From Hahella sp. HN01 (lineage in GTDB: Bacteria > Pseudomonadota > Gammaproteobacteria > Pseudomonadales > Oleiphilaceae), in contig NZ_JAHMIN010000024.1 of the NCBI RefSeq assembly GCF_018986435.1, forward strand, positions 29,549 to 93,548: a stretch of DNA of 64,000 nt, given 5' to 3'. The notes under the pieces are model-generated. The model worked only from the letters and a program-made list of their open reading frames with translations. It had not been told where the DNA came from and ran no database searches. The first letter of the stretch is position 1; every line of letters begins with the position of its first letter. Made by a program: the position numbers and the translations under genes. Shown here piece after piece: positions 55,947 through 64,000 of this stretch.

Positions 55947-58153
55947 TGAAGGTATACCTTAGGCCATTTGAGAATCTTGTGGAGAAAACAATGACAGCGC
56001 GCATTTTTAAAGTCTGGTTGTCGTTACTAGCGCTAGGCATAAGCGGTTTGAGCGAAGCTACCAGTTTGACTGGTATTGATTTCGCCGCCCTTCCTGGGGA
56101 CAGGACTGAGGTCAAATTGCACTTCGACTCCGTCCCTCCAGAACCCAAAGGGTACACAATTGAGCAACCTGCCCGGATTGCATTGGATCTGGAAGGAGTC
56201 ACGAATGGATTGTCAGAAAGAAATCACCAGCTATCAAAAGGCAATACGCAAAGCGTTACCGTGTTGGAAGCCACAGGGCGGACACGTGTTATTGTAAACC
56301 TGATTGAGTTAGTCCCCTACACAACTGGAATTAACGGTAATACTCTGGTTTTGCAGTTGGGTACTGCGGCGACTACTGGCGCAAATACAGCAAAATCAGA
56401 TTCTCAAAGTCTGTCTGCTCCTGCCTCTAACTCTAACTCTGCTGCGAAGCCAGTACAGAATAGTTTCTCTGGTAAGCCCTCAATATCTGAGATTGATTTT
56501 TTGAGGGGAGAGAAAGGTGATGGCCGAGTCTTAGTTACTCTTACTAACGCAAAAGTAAGTGTGGATATGTCGGAGGAGGCAGGCAATATTAGGCTCCAGT
56601 TCTCTGGGGTGACTTTGCCTGCAAACCTGCAGAGAAGACTAGACGTTACTGATTTTGCTACACCGGTGAGAATTGTGGACTCTTACATGGAAGGGGGTGA
56701 TACGGTTTTAATTATTAAGCCAACAGGGGATTATGACTACTTGGCTTACCAAGCGGATAACCAGTTTACGCTAGCCGTAGAGCCCTTAACTGAAGAAGAG
56801 TCAGAGCAGCGTCGGAAGGAGAAATTTCCTTATACTGGTGAAAAACTATCACTTAACTTCCAAGATATTGAGGTGCGTTCCGTTCTTCAGTTAATAGCAG
56901 ATTTTACTGGGTTAAACTTGGTTGCTAGTGACACCGTTGGTGGGCGTATTACGTTAAGGTTGCAGAATGTTCCATGGGATCAGGCATTGGAGTTGATTTT
57001 AAAAACGAAAGGCCTTGACCAGCGGAAAGTTGGTAATGTTCTCTTAGTTGCACCTGCAGAGGAGATTGCTGCACGCGAAAAGCTTGAGCTTGAAGCTAGC
57101 AAGCAGGTCAAGGAGTTGGCCCCTGTTCGCTTAGAGGTTGTGCAGATTAATTATGCGAAGGCAAAAGATATTGTTGACTTATTGAAAGAAGATAAAGACC
57201 TAATTTCTGCCAGAGGGTTCATTTCTTCTGACGAAAGAACGAATACAATTAGTATTCGTGAGACAGCGGAGAAGATTAGTCAAGTTCGTAGGCTAATCCA
57301 GACATGGGATATCCCTGTCAGTCAGGTGCTTATCGAGGCAAGAATTGTTCGAGCTAGATCCGACGCGGTCGAGGAGTTGGGTGTTCAGTGGGGGGGGACT
57401 CGTGTCGCTGGCAACGATGACTCTGGTCAGATCATTATTGGTGGCGGAATGGATTCGAACATTGAGGCTCACAACGAAATCAATCGTTATAACACAGAGC
57501 GGATCAATAACATCATTAATGGGAATGACTCACTCCCTGACGCCCCAACTTTGGCTACATTTCCTAATGCATTAGGTATCGATTTGGGAGTTACTAGAAC
57601 TAATACCAGTGGCTTGGCTATTGGATTTAGCAAGGGTTCTACATTGTTGCAGTTGGAGCTTTCTGCATTCGAGTCAGATGGTAAAGGTGAAATTGTCGCA
57701 CAGCCTAAAATTGTAACAGCGGACCGTCAAACCGCCAGGATCGAGTCTGGTGAAGAAATTCCTTATCAGGAGGCGTCATCTAGTGGGGCAACCTCTGTAT
57801 CTTTCAAAAAGGCTGTGCTGTCGTTAGAAGTAACTCCGCAGATTACGCCGGATGATAAAATTATTATGGACTTGGTTATTAACCAGGATTCGCGGGGTGT
57901 TGTAACTGCTAATATTCCAAGTATCGACACAAATGAGATAGAAACCCAGGTTTTGGTTGGCAACGGCGAAACAATAGTTTTGGGTGGGATTTTTACATCT
58001 GAGCAGTCTTCTACTGTTACAAAGACTCCTTTCTTGGGGGATATTCCCTATCTTGGTAGGTTGTTTAGAAAGACTGAAAATGTGAATGAGCGCTCAGAGT
58101 TGCTAGTGTTTATCACGCCTAAGCTAATCACAAATGGGCTGATTGATAATTAA
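55946..58153 (+). CDS. pilQ: type IV pilus secretin PilQ
   Basis: Outer-membrane secretin through which pili extend. The 735-residue protein has a signal peptide and two AMIN peptidoglycan-binding domains (~60-135 and ~170-275). An STN/N0 region follows (KLSLNFQDIEVRSVLQLIADFTGLNL), then the N1 domain (VRLEVVQINYAKAKDIVDLLK) and the secretin core with VSQVLIEARIV, GEIVAQPKIVTADRQTARIESGEEIPY and LGDIPYLGRLFRK. Two starts are possible: 55946, overlapping the pilP stop (TAATG), and 55991, with GGAG six bases upstream and a more typical signal peptide (MTARIFKVWLSLLALGI). The first is annotated here; the second may be the real one. Confidence 0.95.
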   Translation: MKVYLRPFENLVEKTMTARIFKVWLSLLALGISGLSEATSLTGIDFAALPGDRTEVKLHFDSVPPEPKGYTIEQPARIALDLEGVTNGLSERNHQLSKGNTQSVTVLEATGRTRVIVNLIELVPYTTGINGNTLVLQLGTAATTGANTAKSDSQSLSAPASNSNSAAKPVQNSFSGKPSISEIDFLRGEKGDGRVLVTLTNAKVSVDMSEEAGNIRLQFSGVTLPANLQRRLDVTDFATPVRIVDSYMEGGDTVLIIKPTGDYDYLAYQADNQFTLAVEPLTEEESEQRRKEKFPYTGEKLSLNFQDIEVRSVLQLIADFTGLNLVASDTVGGRITLRLQNVPWDQALELILKTKGLDQRKVGNVLLVAPAEEIAAREKLELEASKQVKELAPVRLEVVQINYAKAKDIVDLLKEDKDLISARGFISSDERTNTISIRETAEKISQVRRLIQTWDIPVSQVLIEARIVRARSDAVEELGVQWGGTRVAGNDDSGQIIIGGGMDSNIEAHNEINRYNTERINNIINGNDSLPDAPTLATFPNALGIDLGVTRTNTSGLAIGFSKGSTLLQLELSAFESDGKGEIVAQPKIVTADRQTARIESGEEIPYQEASSSGATSVSFKKAVLSLEVTPQITPDDKIIMDLVINQDSRGVVTANIPSIDTNEIETQVLVGNGETIVLGGIFTSEQSSTVTKTPFLGDIPYLGRLFRKTENVNERSELLVFITPKLITNGLIDN

Positions 58154-58172
58154 ATCTAGTTGACTTGATCTT

Positions 58173-58197
58173 AAAGCCGCCGCAAGGCGGCTTTTTT
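58173..58197 (+). terminator. intrinsic terminator of pilMNOPQ
   Basis: AAAGCCGCC-GCAA-GGCGGCTTT plus further Ts, 20 bases after the pilQ stop codon. It separates the pilus operon from aroK. Confidence 0.9.
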
Positions 58198-58282
58198 GTG
58201 CCTGTGCACCAGCAAAAGTGGAGGGGCGAGGGACTGGCGTGATATGCTCCGCTACCGTGGCGTATCAATATGGACTGTTCGG

Positions 58283-58822
58283 GTGAAAGCGAAGAAGAAT
58301 GTCGTTCTGGTGGGCCCCATGGGGACCGGTAAAACTACAATCGGCAAGTTGCTTGCGAAAGAGCTGCAATTTGAGTTTGTAGACACTGATCGTGAAATCG
58401 AGGCCCGTTGCGGCGCTGATATTCCCTGGATATTCGATGTGGAAGGCGAGGTTGGTTTTCGAGGGCGTGAAAAGAGCGTTATCGCCGACCTTTCGCAACG
58501 TGATGCGGTGGTTATTGCGACTGGCGGTGGCGCCGTTGTAGATCCTGATAATCAGCGCGCATTGAAAGAATACGGCTTCATCGTTTATCTTCATACCTCC
58601 GTAGAGCAACAATATCAGCGCACCCGTAAAGACCGCAAAAGACCTTTGCTGCGTAGCGAAGACCCTCTCAGTGTGCTGAAGAAACTCATGTCAGTGCGCG
58701 AGCCCATATACAGATCCATAGCCGACCTGATTATCAGTACCGATACTAAGCGTCCCAAAGGAGTCGTGCGGGATATAGTGAAAACACTTCGGGCATCACG
58801 TGAGGAAACTGTCGAGCGATGA
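58283..58822 (+). CDS. aroK: shikimate kinase
   Basis: ATP-dependent phosphorylation of shikimate. The ~179-residue protein has Walker [15 protein letters not shown], the shikimate-binding DTDREIE and FRGREK, the GGG motif ATGGGAVV and the lid region [11 protein letters not shown]. The start is uncertain. GTG at 58283 puts the N terminus ([13 protein letters not shown]) in line with other AroK proteins but lacks a clear Shine-Dalgarno. ATG at 58244 has GAGGG about 11 bases upstream and would add 13 residues. It is overlapped by aroB as ATGA. Confidence 0.93.
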   Translation: MKAKKNVVLVGPMGTGKTTIGKLLAKELQFEFVDTDREIEARCGADIPWIFDVEGEVGFRGREKSVIADLSQRDAVVIATGGGAVVDPDNQRALKEYGFIVYLHTSVEQQYQRTRKDRKRPLLRSEDPLSVLKKLMSVREPIYRSIADLIISTDTKRPKGVVRDIVKTLRASREETVER

Positions 58823-59916
58823 AACAGATGACTATGGAAACCCTTCAGGTCGAATTAGGCGACCGTAGCTACCCAATCTATATCGGAGCAGGCTTGATGA
58901 AGGCATCCAGTTATTTTGCGGACGCCATTAGACACAAGCAGGTGATGATCGTCACCAATGAAACCATTGCTCCTCTTTATTTGGAGCAGCTTGAAGCCAG
59001 TCTTGAAGGCTTTCAAGTTGATAAAACCATTCTGGAAGATGGTGAGCAGTTCAAGAATTTGGACTCACTGAATAACATCTTTGACCATCTGCTAACCCAA
59101 AAGCATAACCGCACTACGACGCTTGTTGCCCTCGGTGGCGGCGTAGTTGGCGACATGACCGGCTTCGCCGCCGCATGCTATCAGCGGGGAGTGGACTTTA
59201 TTCAGGTCCCGACCACGCTGTTATCGCAGGTGGACTCATCGGTCGGCGGCAAAACCGGCGTGAATCATCCGCTGGGCAAAAATATGATTGGCGCTTTTTA
59301 TCAGCCGAAAGCAGTGGTAATAGATACGGACACGCTGAAAACCCTTCCTGCGTCGGAAGTGTCGGCAGGCTTGGCGGAAGTTATTAAGTACGGTCTTATT
59401 TACGATCAGGCGTTTTTCAGCTGGTTGGAAGAAAATATCGATAAGATTAAAGAACTTGATTCGGCCGCCATAACCTACGCTATCAAGCGCTCCTGCGAAA
59501 TCAAAGCGGAAGTGGTCGCTGCGGATGAGACGGAGCAAGGGCTGCGCGCCATTTTGAATCTCGGTCATACCTTCGGTCACGCCATTGAAGCGTATACGCA
59601 CTACAAAGAGTGGTTGCATGGCGAGGCGGTGGCTGTAGGGATGTTGATGGCGGCGGATTTGTCCCGTCGTATGGGAAGGCTGAGCGAGCAGGACTGTGAG
59701 AGGATTACGAAACTGATTAGCCGAGCGGATTTGCCGGTCCGTCCCCCTGTCAGTATGACGAAAGATGACTTCATCCGTTACATGGCGATCGATAAGAAAG
59801 TGCTGGATGGGCAGTTGCGCCTGGTGTTGTTGGAATCGCTGGGACGGGCTGATGTGACTGCTGACTTCCCTGCGGACATGCTGCAGGAAACTCTGGCGCT
59901 TTTCACCACTCATTAG
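58819..59916 (+). CDS. aroB: 3-dehydroquinate synthase
   Basis: NAD+-dependent conversion of DAHP to 3-dehydroquinate, second step of the shikimate pathway. The 365-residue protein (E. coli 362) has [69 protein letters not shown] and the metal His residues in [12 protein letters not shown] and [15 protein letters not shown] overlap with aroK shows translational coupling. Followed after 14 bp by damX. Confidence 0.97.
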   Translation: MKQMTMETLQVELGDRSYPIYIGAGLMKASSYFADAIRHKQVMIVTNETIAPLYLEQLEASLEGFQVDKTILEDGEQFKNLDSLNNIFDHLLTQKHNRTTTLVALGGGVVGDMTGFAAACYQRGVDFIQVPTTLLSQVDSSVGGKTGVNHPLGKNMIGAFYQPKAVVIDTDTLKTLPASEVSAGLAEVIKYGLIYDQAFFSWLEENIDKIKELDSAAITYAIKRSCEIKAEVVAADETEQGLRAILNLGHTFGHAIEAYTHYKEWLHGEAVAVGMLMAADLSRRMGRLSEQDCERITKLISRADLPVRPPVSMTKDDFIRYMAIDKKVLDGQLRLVLLESLGRADVTADFPADMLQETLALFTTH

Positions 59917-59930
59917 TTGTTCGAAATTTG

Positions 59931-61562
59931 ATGCAAGAAACAGTCGTACAGCAGGAGCCAGCGTTTGCGTTAGACGCATGGCGAGAAGTCTATGGCGTAG
60001 ACGGCGATCCTTTTGATGGCCGTCGCGCTGATCTGCTGCAAGTAGGGCGTTATGGCGAGGTTATTGAAAACCTGCGTCACCTGATTCATTTTTCAGAGCG
60101 TATAGTGGCTCTGACCGCTCCGAAAGGCGGCGGTAAGTCTTTGCTTCTAAAGCGTTTGATTGAATTGGAAGGCGAAGCGCTCAGAATCGTGCTACTGAAG
60201 CCGGGTCTGTTGGAAGGGGCGGAAGCGCTCGTTATTCAACTGGCGACGGGGCTTGCGTTGCCGGCAGTGGAAAGCAATCTGTCCACCAAGGTGCTGTTGG
60301 CGGAAATAATGCAAAGCTGCGAACGAAGTTTCGCATCAGGCCTACGTACGCTTTTCATCATTGACGACGCTCACGAGCTGTCAGACGAATCACTTGAGCT
60401 GCTGGTCACTCGCTTTAATCCCGAACAGTCAGGGGCCTTCGGCTTATTGCTGGTGGGGCAGCTGCAGATCACTCAGCAGCTTGCCCGCGCCTGTGGCGCG
60501 CGTGGGACTTCTGTTCAGTATGTTGGTATTCCTCCGCTGGATCTTAGCGATACATCCCGTTATTTAAAAGAAAAGCTTCGGGCGGCCGGGTGGAGTGGTG
60601 GTGAGGGAGAAATACCACCTGCGGTAGTGGGGAAACTATACCAGCTAAGTAAGGGGATACCGGGGCGAATTGATCGCTTGGCGGGGTCTCTGCTTCTTTC
60701 CGTGGAGGCGTCGAAGTCCAAAAGTTTTAATCCTTCCACGAAGCTATATCAGCTGGTTTCCGGCTTTTTGTTGGCGATTTTTATTGGGGGTGTCGGCTTT
60801 ATTGCGTGGCGTTATGAGGCGACGCCCAAGGTGGAAGGCGCCTCTGCGAACTCTTCCCGGGTGACGATAAAACTCCCTGCGCCAGAACCGGAAGCGGAGG
60901 CGATTGCTCCTCAACCTGAAATACCCGTCGAGTCGGTTGCTGATACGTCCGATGAGCTGCCATCACCCGATTCGATGAACGATGCGCAAACAGAAAGCGC
61001 ATCGGCTCCGATTCAGAAAGTCGAGAAAGAAGCGAATCAAAAGACGGCGGCTGCTGAACCATCTGAAAAAGCGCCAGTCGCGAAGCCGGATGAGGTTGCC
61101 GAGACCACGACTTCTGATCAGGCGCCGCCGATTGTTGCTCATAAAAAGCCGGCTGCAGTGGCTGGTGAGTCAGCATCTTCCACTCAAACTGTTGCGAAGG
61201 CAGACCCCCCTAGAACCAAAGCAGTGGGAAAAAACGTCCCAACTGCTGAAGTTGTGGATGACCTGGATCACTACTTCCGCACCAATGAGTGGTTGCAGTC
61301 GCAAGCGTCCTCAGCTTGGACGATCCAGCTGTTGGGCAGTCTACACAAAGAGTCGGTGCAGACCTTCCTGCGACGGGAGGGAGACACCCGGGATTTCTAC
61401 GTCAAATCCCTGTATCAAGGGAAAGACTGGTTCGTCGTATTACGCGGCGTTTACCCTTCCGTCGAGCAAGCCAAAGAAGCGCTTGCCCAGCTTCCTCAGC
61501 CGTTGGTTGAGCAGGGGGCGTGGGTGCGCAGCATTTCCGGTTTGCAGGGCTTGGTCAAATAA
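59931..61562 (+). CDS. damX: DamX-like protein: AAA ATPase, transmembrane segment and SPOR domain
   Basis: A 543-residue bitopic membrane protein at the DamX position (after aroB). The N-terminal cytoplasmic ExeA-type AAA domain (~35-260) has Walker A TAPKGGGKSLLLK and Walker B TLFIIDDAHE. One TM (~266-288, LVSGFLLAIFIGGVGFIAW) follows, then a long Pro/Ala/Glu-rich periplasmic linker (~300-440). The C-terminal SPOR domain (~450-535) includes WTIQLLGSLHKESVQTFLRRE. E. coli DamX lacks an intact ATPase, so this version is more ExeA-like. The ATG at 59931 is used; a TTG codon directly precedes it. Confidence 0.9.
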   Translation: MQETVVQQEPAFALDAWREVYGVDGDPFDGRRADLLQVGRYGEVIENLRHLIHFSERIVALTAPKGGGKSLLLKRLIELEGEALRIVLLKPGLLEGAEALVIQLATGLALPAVESNLSTKVLLAEIMQSCERSFASGLRTLFIIDDAHELSDESLELLVTRFNPEQSGAFGLLLVGQLQITQQLARACGARGTSVQYVGIPPLDLSDTSRYLKEKLRAAGWSGGEGEIPPAVVGKLYQLSKGIPGRIDRLAGSLLLSVEASKSKSFNPSTKLYQLVSGFLLAIFIGGVGFIAWRYEATPKVEGASANSSRVTIKLPAPEPEAEAIAPQPEIPVESVADTSDELPSPDSMNDAQTESASAPIQKVEKEANQKTAAAEPSEKAPVAKPDEVAETTTSDQAPPIVAHKKPAAVAGESASSTQTVAKADPPRTKAVGKNVPTAEVVDDLDHYFRTNEWLQSQASSAWTIQLLGSLHKESVQTFLRREGDTRDFYVKSLYQGKDWFVVLRGVYPSVEQAKEALAQLPQPLVEQGAWVRSISGLQGLVK

Positions 61563-61643
61563 GGATCGAGACTTTTTCTCTCTTACCTCTGTTATAAGCA
61601 CAAACCTTTAGGTATTTTTACTAATTAACAAATCTCTTTAGAT

Positions 61644-61672
61644 TTGAGCTAAGGCGTGTCCGTGTGTATTAT
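61644..61672 (+). promoter_or_regulatory. sigma-70 promoter of gltB
   Basis: -35 TTGAGC (61644-61649), exactly 17-bp spacer, -10 TATTAT (61667-61672). Transcription would start near 61680, giving a leader of about 85 nt that contains the inverted repeat at 61692-61736. Confidence 0.7.
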
Positions 61673-61691
61673 GGGCGGCCCATTTTTGCCT

Positions 61692-61736
61692 ATCAAAAGC
61701 TGCTTGGTTTTGATTTCTTTCAGGCAAGCTTTTGAT
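61692..61736 (+). promoter_or_regulatory. 10-bp inverted repeat in the gltB leader
   Basis: ATCAAAAGCT (61692-61701) is the exact complement of AGCTTTTGAT (61727-61736), separated by 25 nt. It starts about a dozen bases after the predicted transcription start and ends 28 bases before gltB. It could fold as an RNA stem or serve as a DNA operator; there is no U-tract, so it is not a terminator. Confidence 0.5.
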
Positions 61737-61764
61737 TCGTAAGGATTTAAGTGAGAGAAAGCAT

Positions 61765-64000
61765 ATGAAGACAGGTCTGTATCAACCAGGTGAGTTCAAA
61801 GATAACTGTGGTTTTGGTTTGATCGCCCATATGAATGGGCAAGCCAGCCATGATCTGCTGCGCACCGCTATTGAGTCCCTCACATGCATGACTCATCGAG
61901 GTGGTATCGCTGCGGATGGCAAAACCGGCGACGGTTGTGGGTTACTGATACAAAAGCCTGATTCCTTTCTTAGGGCGATAGCCAAAGAAAGCTTTAATAT
62001 TGAGTTGGGCGCGAATTACGCGGTGGGCATGCTGTTCCTGAATCAGGACGAAGCCATGGCGAAAGCCGCCCGTGAGCGCTTGGAGTCCGCGCTGGCCGAA
62101 CAAGGCGTGAAAACCGTCGGGTGGCGCCTGGTTCCTACGAATACGGAATGCCTGGGGCCCATGGCTCTGGATTGCCTTCCCGTTATAGAACAAATATTCG
62201 TTGAAGCCCCGAAGGGCATTAATGAGCACGAGTTTGCGGTCAAACTGTATATTGCCCGCAGGATGGCCGAGAACGTCTTGGCGGAAGATAAAGAGTTCTA
62301 TATCTGTAGCTTGTCCAGCCAGGTGCTTTCTTATAAAGGGTTGATGATGCCCGTCGACCTGCCAAATTTTTATCTGGACCTTGGCGATGCGCGCCTGGAA
62401 ACCGCTATTTGCGTGTTCCACCAGCGCTTTTCCACTAATACGGCGCCGCGTTGGCCGTTGGCGCAGCCTTTCCGGTATCTGGCTCACAATGGTGAGATCA
62501 ACACTATCGACGGCAACCGTAACTGGGCGATGGCTCGCGCAAGCAAATTTAAATCCCCACACCTGCCTGACCTGGAAGCGCTGCAGCCGATTGTAAATCG
62601 CACTGGCTCAGACTCCTCTTCCATGGACAACATGCTGGAAGTCTTGCTGGCGGGCGGCGTTAATCTATTCCGCGCCGTGCGTATGATGATCCCGCCTGCA
62701 TGGCAGAACGTGGACACCATGGACCCGGATTTGCGCGCGTTTTATGAATACAACTCCATGCACATGGAGCCTTGGGATGGCCCCGCTGGCGTGGTATTGA
62801 CTGACGGTCGCTACGCGGTGTGTCTGCTGGATCGTAATGGATTGCGTCCTGCGCGCTGGGTTATCACCAAAAACGGCTACATTACGCTGGCCTCGGAAGT
62901 GGGCACTTATGGCTACAAGTCTGAGGATGTCGTCGCCAAGGGCCGTGTTGGTCCGGGTCAGATTTTGGCGGTGGACACCCATACCGGCGAAGTGCTGCAT
63001 ACTCAGGATGTGGATAACCGTCTGAAATCGGCGCACCCCTACAAGAAGTGGCTGCGTGAAAACGCACTGCGTGTGGAAACCAAACTTAATCAGCAAACGC
63101 CTGAATTCACGCTGATGGAAAAGGAAAACCTGCATGAATACATGAAAATGTTCATGATTTCCTTTGAAGAGCGCGACCAGGTGCTACGTCCTCTGGCTGA
63201 ATCCGGCCAGGAGGCAGTGGGTTCAATGGGGGACGATGCGCCAATGGCGGTGCTGTCGACCCGCATCCGTTCCGTTGCGGACTATTTCCGCCAGAAATTT
63301 GCTCAGGTGACCAACCCGCCGATCGACCCGTTGCGGGAAACCATCGTCATGTCTCTGGAGACCTGTTTGGGCGCGGAACGCAATGTATTCCAGGAAACGG
63401 CTCAGCATGCTAACCGGATTATCCTGAGTACGCCGGTGCTGTCGCCAGCCAAGTTCTTCCGAATCGCCAACCTGCAGCGTGAAGGTTTCTCTGTAGAGAA
63501 AATCAAGTTGTCGTACCGTCCGGAGTTAGGGCTCAAGCAAGCGATTGAAGCCGTGGCGGACCAAGCGGAAAACGCGGCGCGTAACGGCAGAGTGCTGGTG
63601 ATACTGAGCGACAACTGCATTAATCAGGGCGAGCTGCCAATCAACGCCTTTATGGCGACAGGCGCGGTGCATCACCGTTTGGTGAACAAAGGTCTGCGTT
63701 GCGACGCCAATATCATCGTGGAAACCGCTTGGGCGAGAGATCCGCATCATTTCGCAGTGTTGTTTGGTTTCGGCGCCACTGCGGTTTATCCATACCTGTC
63801 TTATCAAGTGCTTAATGACCTGATTAGTACCGGCGAAGTATTGATCGATCCTATCGAAGCCAAAAATAACTATCGGAAAGGCATTAACAAAGGCCTGTTG
63901 AAAATACTCTCCAAGATGGGGATATCAACAATCGCCTCTTATCGCGGCGCGCAGTTATTCGAGGCCGTGGGGCTGGCGGATGATATTGTTGATTTGTGCT
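61765..64000 (+). CDS. gltB: glutamate synthase (NADPH) large subunit, 5' part
   Basis: Transfers the amide of glutamine to 2-oxoglutarate, giving two glutamates; the main ammonia-assimilation route with glutamine synthetase. The 745 residues present (of ~1480) contain a short propeptide whose removal exposes the catalytic Cys15 ([11 protein letters not shown]) of the class II glutaminase domain, [29 protein letters not shown] and [10 protein letters not shown]. The central domain with [15 protein letters not shown] begins before the window ends. A GAGAGA site precedes the ATG, which matches the conserved N terminus. The gene runs off the right edge; gltD is expected beyond it. Confidence 0.97.
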   Translation, partial: MKTGLYQPGEFKDNCGFGLIAHMNGQASHDLLRTAIESLTCMTHRGGIAADGKTGDGCGLLIQKPDSFLRAIAKESFNIELGANYAVGMLFLNQDEAMAKAARERLESALAEQGVKTVGWRLVPTNTECLGPMALDCLPVIEQIFVEAPKGINEHEFAVKLYIARRMAENVLAEDKEFYICSLSSQVLSYKGLMMPVDLPNFYLDLGDARLETAICVFHQRFSTNTAPRWPLAQPFRYLAHNGEINTIDGNRNWAMARASKFKSPHLPDLEALQPIVNRTGSDSSSMDNMLEVLLAGGVNLFRAVRMMIPPAWQNVDTMDPDLRAFYEYNSMHMEPWDGPAGVVLTDGRYAVCLLDRNGLRPARWVITKNGYITLASEVGTYGYKSEDVVAKGRVGPGQILAVDTHTGEVLHTQDVDNRLKSAHPYKKWLRENALRVETKLNQQTPEFTLMEKENLHEYMKMFMISFEERDQVLRPLAESGQEAVGSMGDDAPMAVLSTRIRSVADYFRQKFAQVTNPPIDPLRETIVMSLETCLGAERNVFQETAQHANRIILSTPVLSPAKFFRIANLQREGFSVEKIKLSYRPELGLKQAIEAVADQAENAARNGRVLVILSDNCINQGELPINAFMATGAVHHRLVNKGLRCDANIIVETAWARDPHHFAVLFGFGATAVYPYLSYQVLNDLISTGEVLIDPIEAKNNYRKGINKGLLKILSKMGISTIASYRGAQLFEAVGLADDIVDLC

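Overview
The window reads as core chromosome of a marine-type gammaproteobacterium. The gene content and order (aroQ-accB-accC-prmA-dusB-fis-purH-purD, tolC-nudF-yqiB-cpdA-yqiA, rppH-ptsP, hslVU-SPOR-priA/rpmE, mrcA/pilMNOPQ-aroK-aroB-damX-gltB) match the Oceanospirillales/Pseudomonadales pattern. The many c-di-GMP proteins and the 12-module lipoprotein fit a Hahella-like genome; that genus is an inference from gene content, not a database match. I see no tRNA, rRNA, IS element, prophage or CRISPR array.

Layout. 1-7 kb: the 5' part of dapA behind a riboswitch-like leader, a large repeat lipoprotein, a PleD-like diguanylate cyclase, a DMT transporter, free-methionine-R-sulfoxide reductase and a small lipoprotein. 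6.7-10.8 kb: a KaiB-like protein translationally overlapped with a 1263-residue PAS/GAF/GGDEF/EAL/REC protein. 11-20.5 kb: a long minus-strand run of housekeeping genes (aroQ, accBC, prmA, a zinc-ribbon protein, dusB-fis, purHD). 20.9-25.8 kb: a REC-REC-GGDEF protein divergent from a LapD-type c-di-GMP receptor and a DUF2333 protein. 25.9-38.5 kb: an FAD oxidoreductase/aldo-keto reductase pair, waaA, tolC divergent from nudF-yqiB-cpdA-yqiA, gcvH, an HDOD protein, an RlmI-type methyltransferase, and a HAD phosphatase/imelysin lipoprotein pair. 38.8-50.5 kb: rppH-ptsP, a patatin-like protein, hslVU with a sigma-32-type promoter plus a DUF971 gene, a SPOR protein, priA divergent from rpmE, and malic enzyme. 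50.6-64 kb: mrcA divergent from the type IV pilus operon pilMNOPQ, then aroK-aroB-damX and the 5' part of gltB.

How the genes work together. Three themes recur: c-di-GMP signalling (three GGDEF proteins with apparently intact sites and one degenerate receptor within 22 kb, plus an HDOD protein), envelope and pilus assembly (WaaA, TolC, PBP1A, PilMNOPQ, two SPOR proteins), and central nitrogen, purine, fatty-acid and aromatic biosynthesis. Nothing in the window is an obvious new multi-gene defence or mobile system. The least ordinary signals are the structured leader of dapA, the PGxDGVWxTxDD repeat lipoprotein, the KaiB-like/GGDEF-EAL pair, the lapD/DUF2333 arrangement, and the regulatory architecture between priA and rpmE and upstream of gltB.
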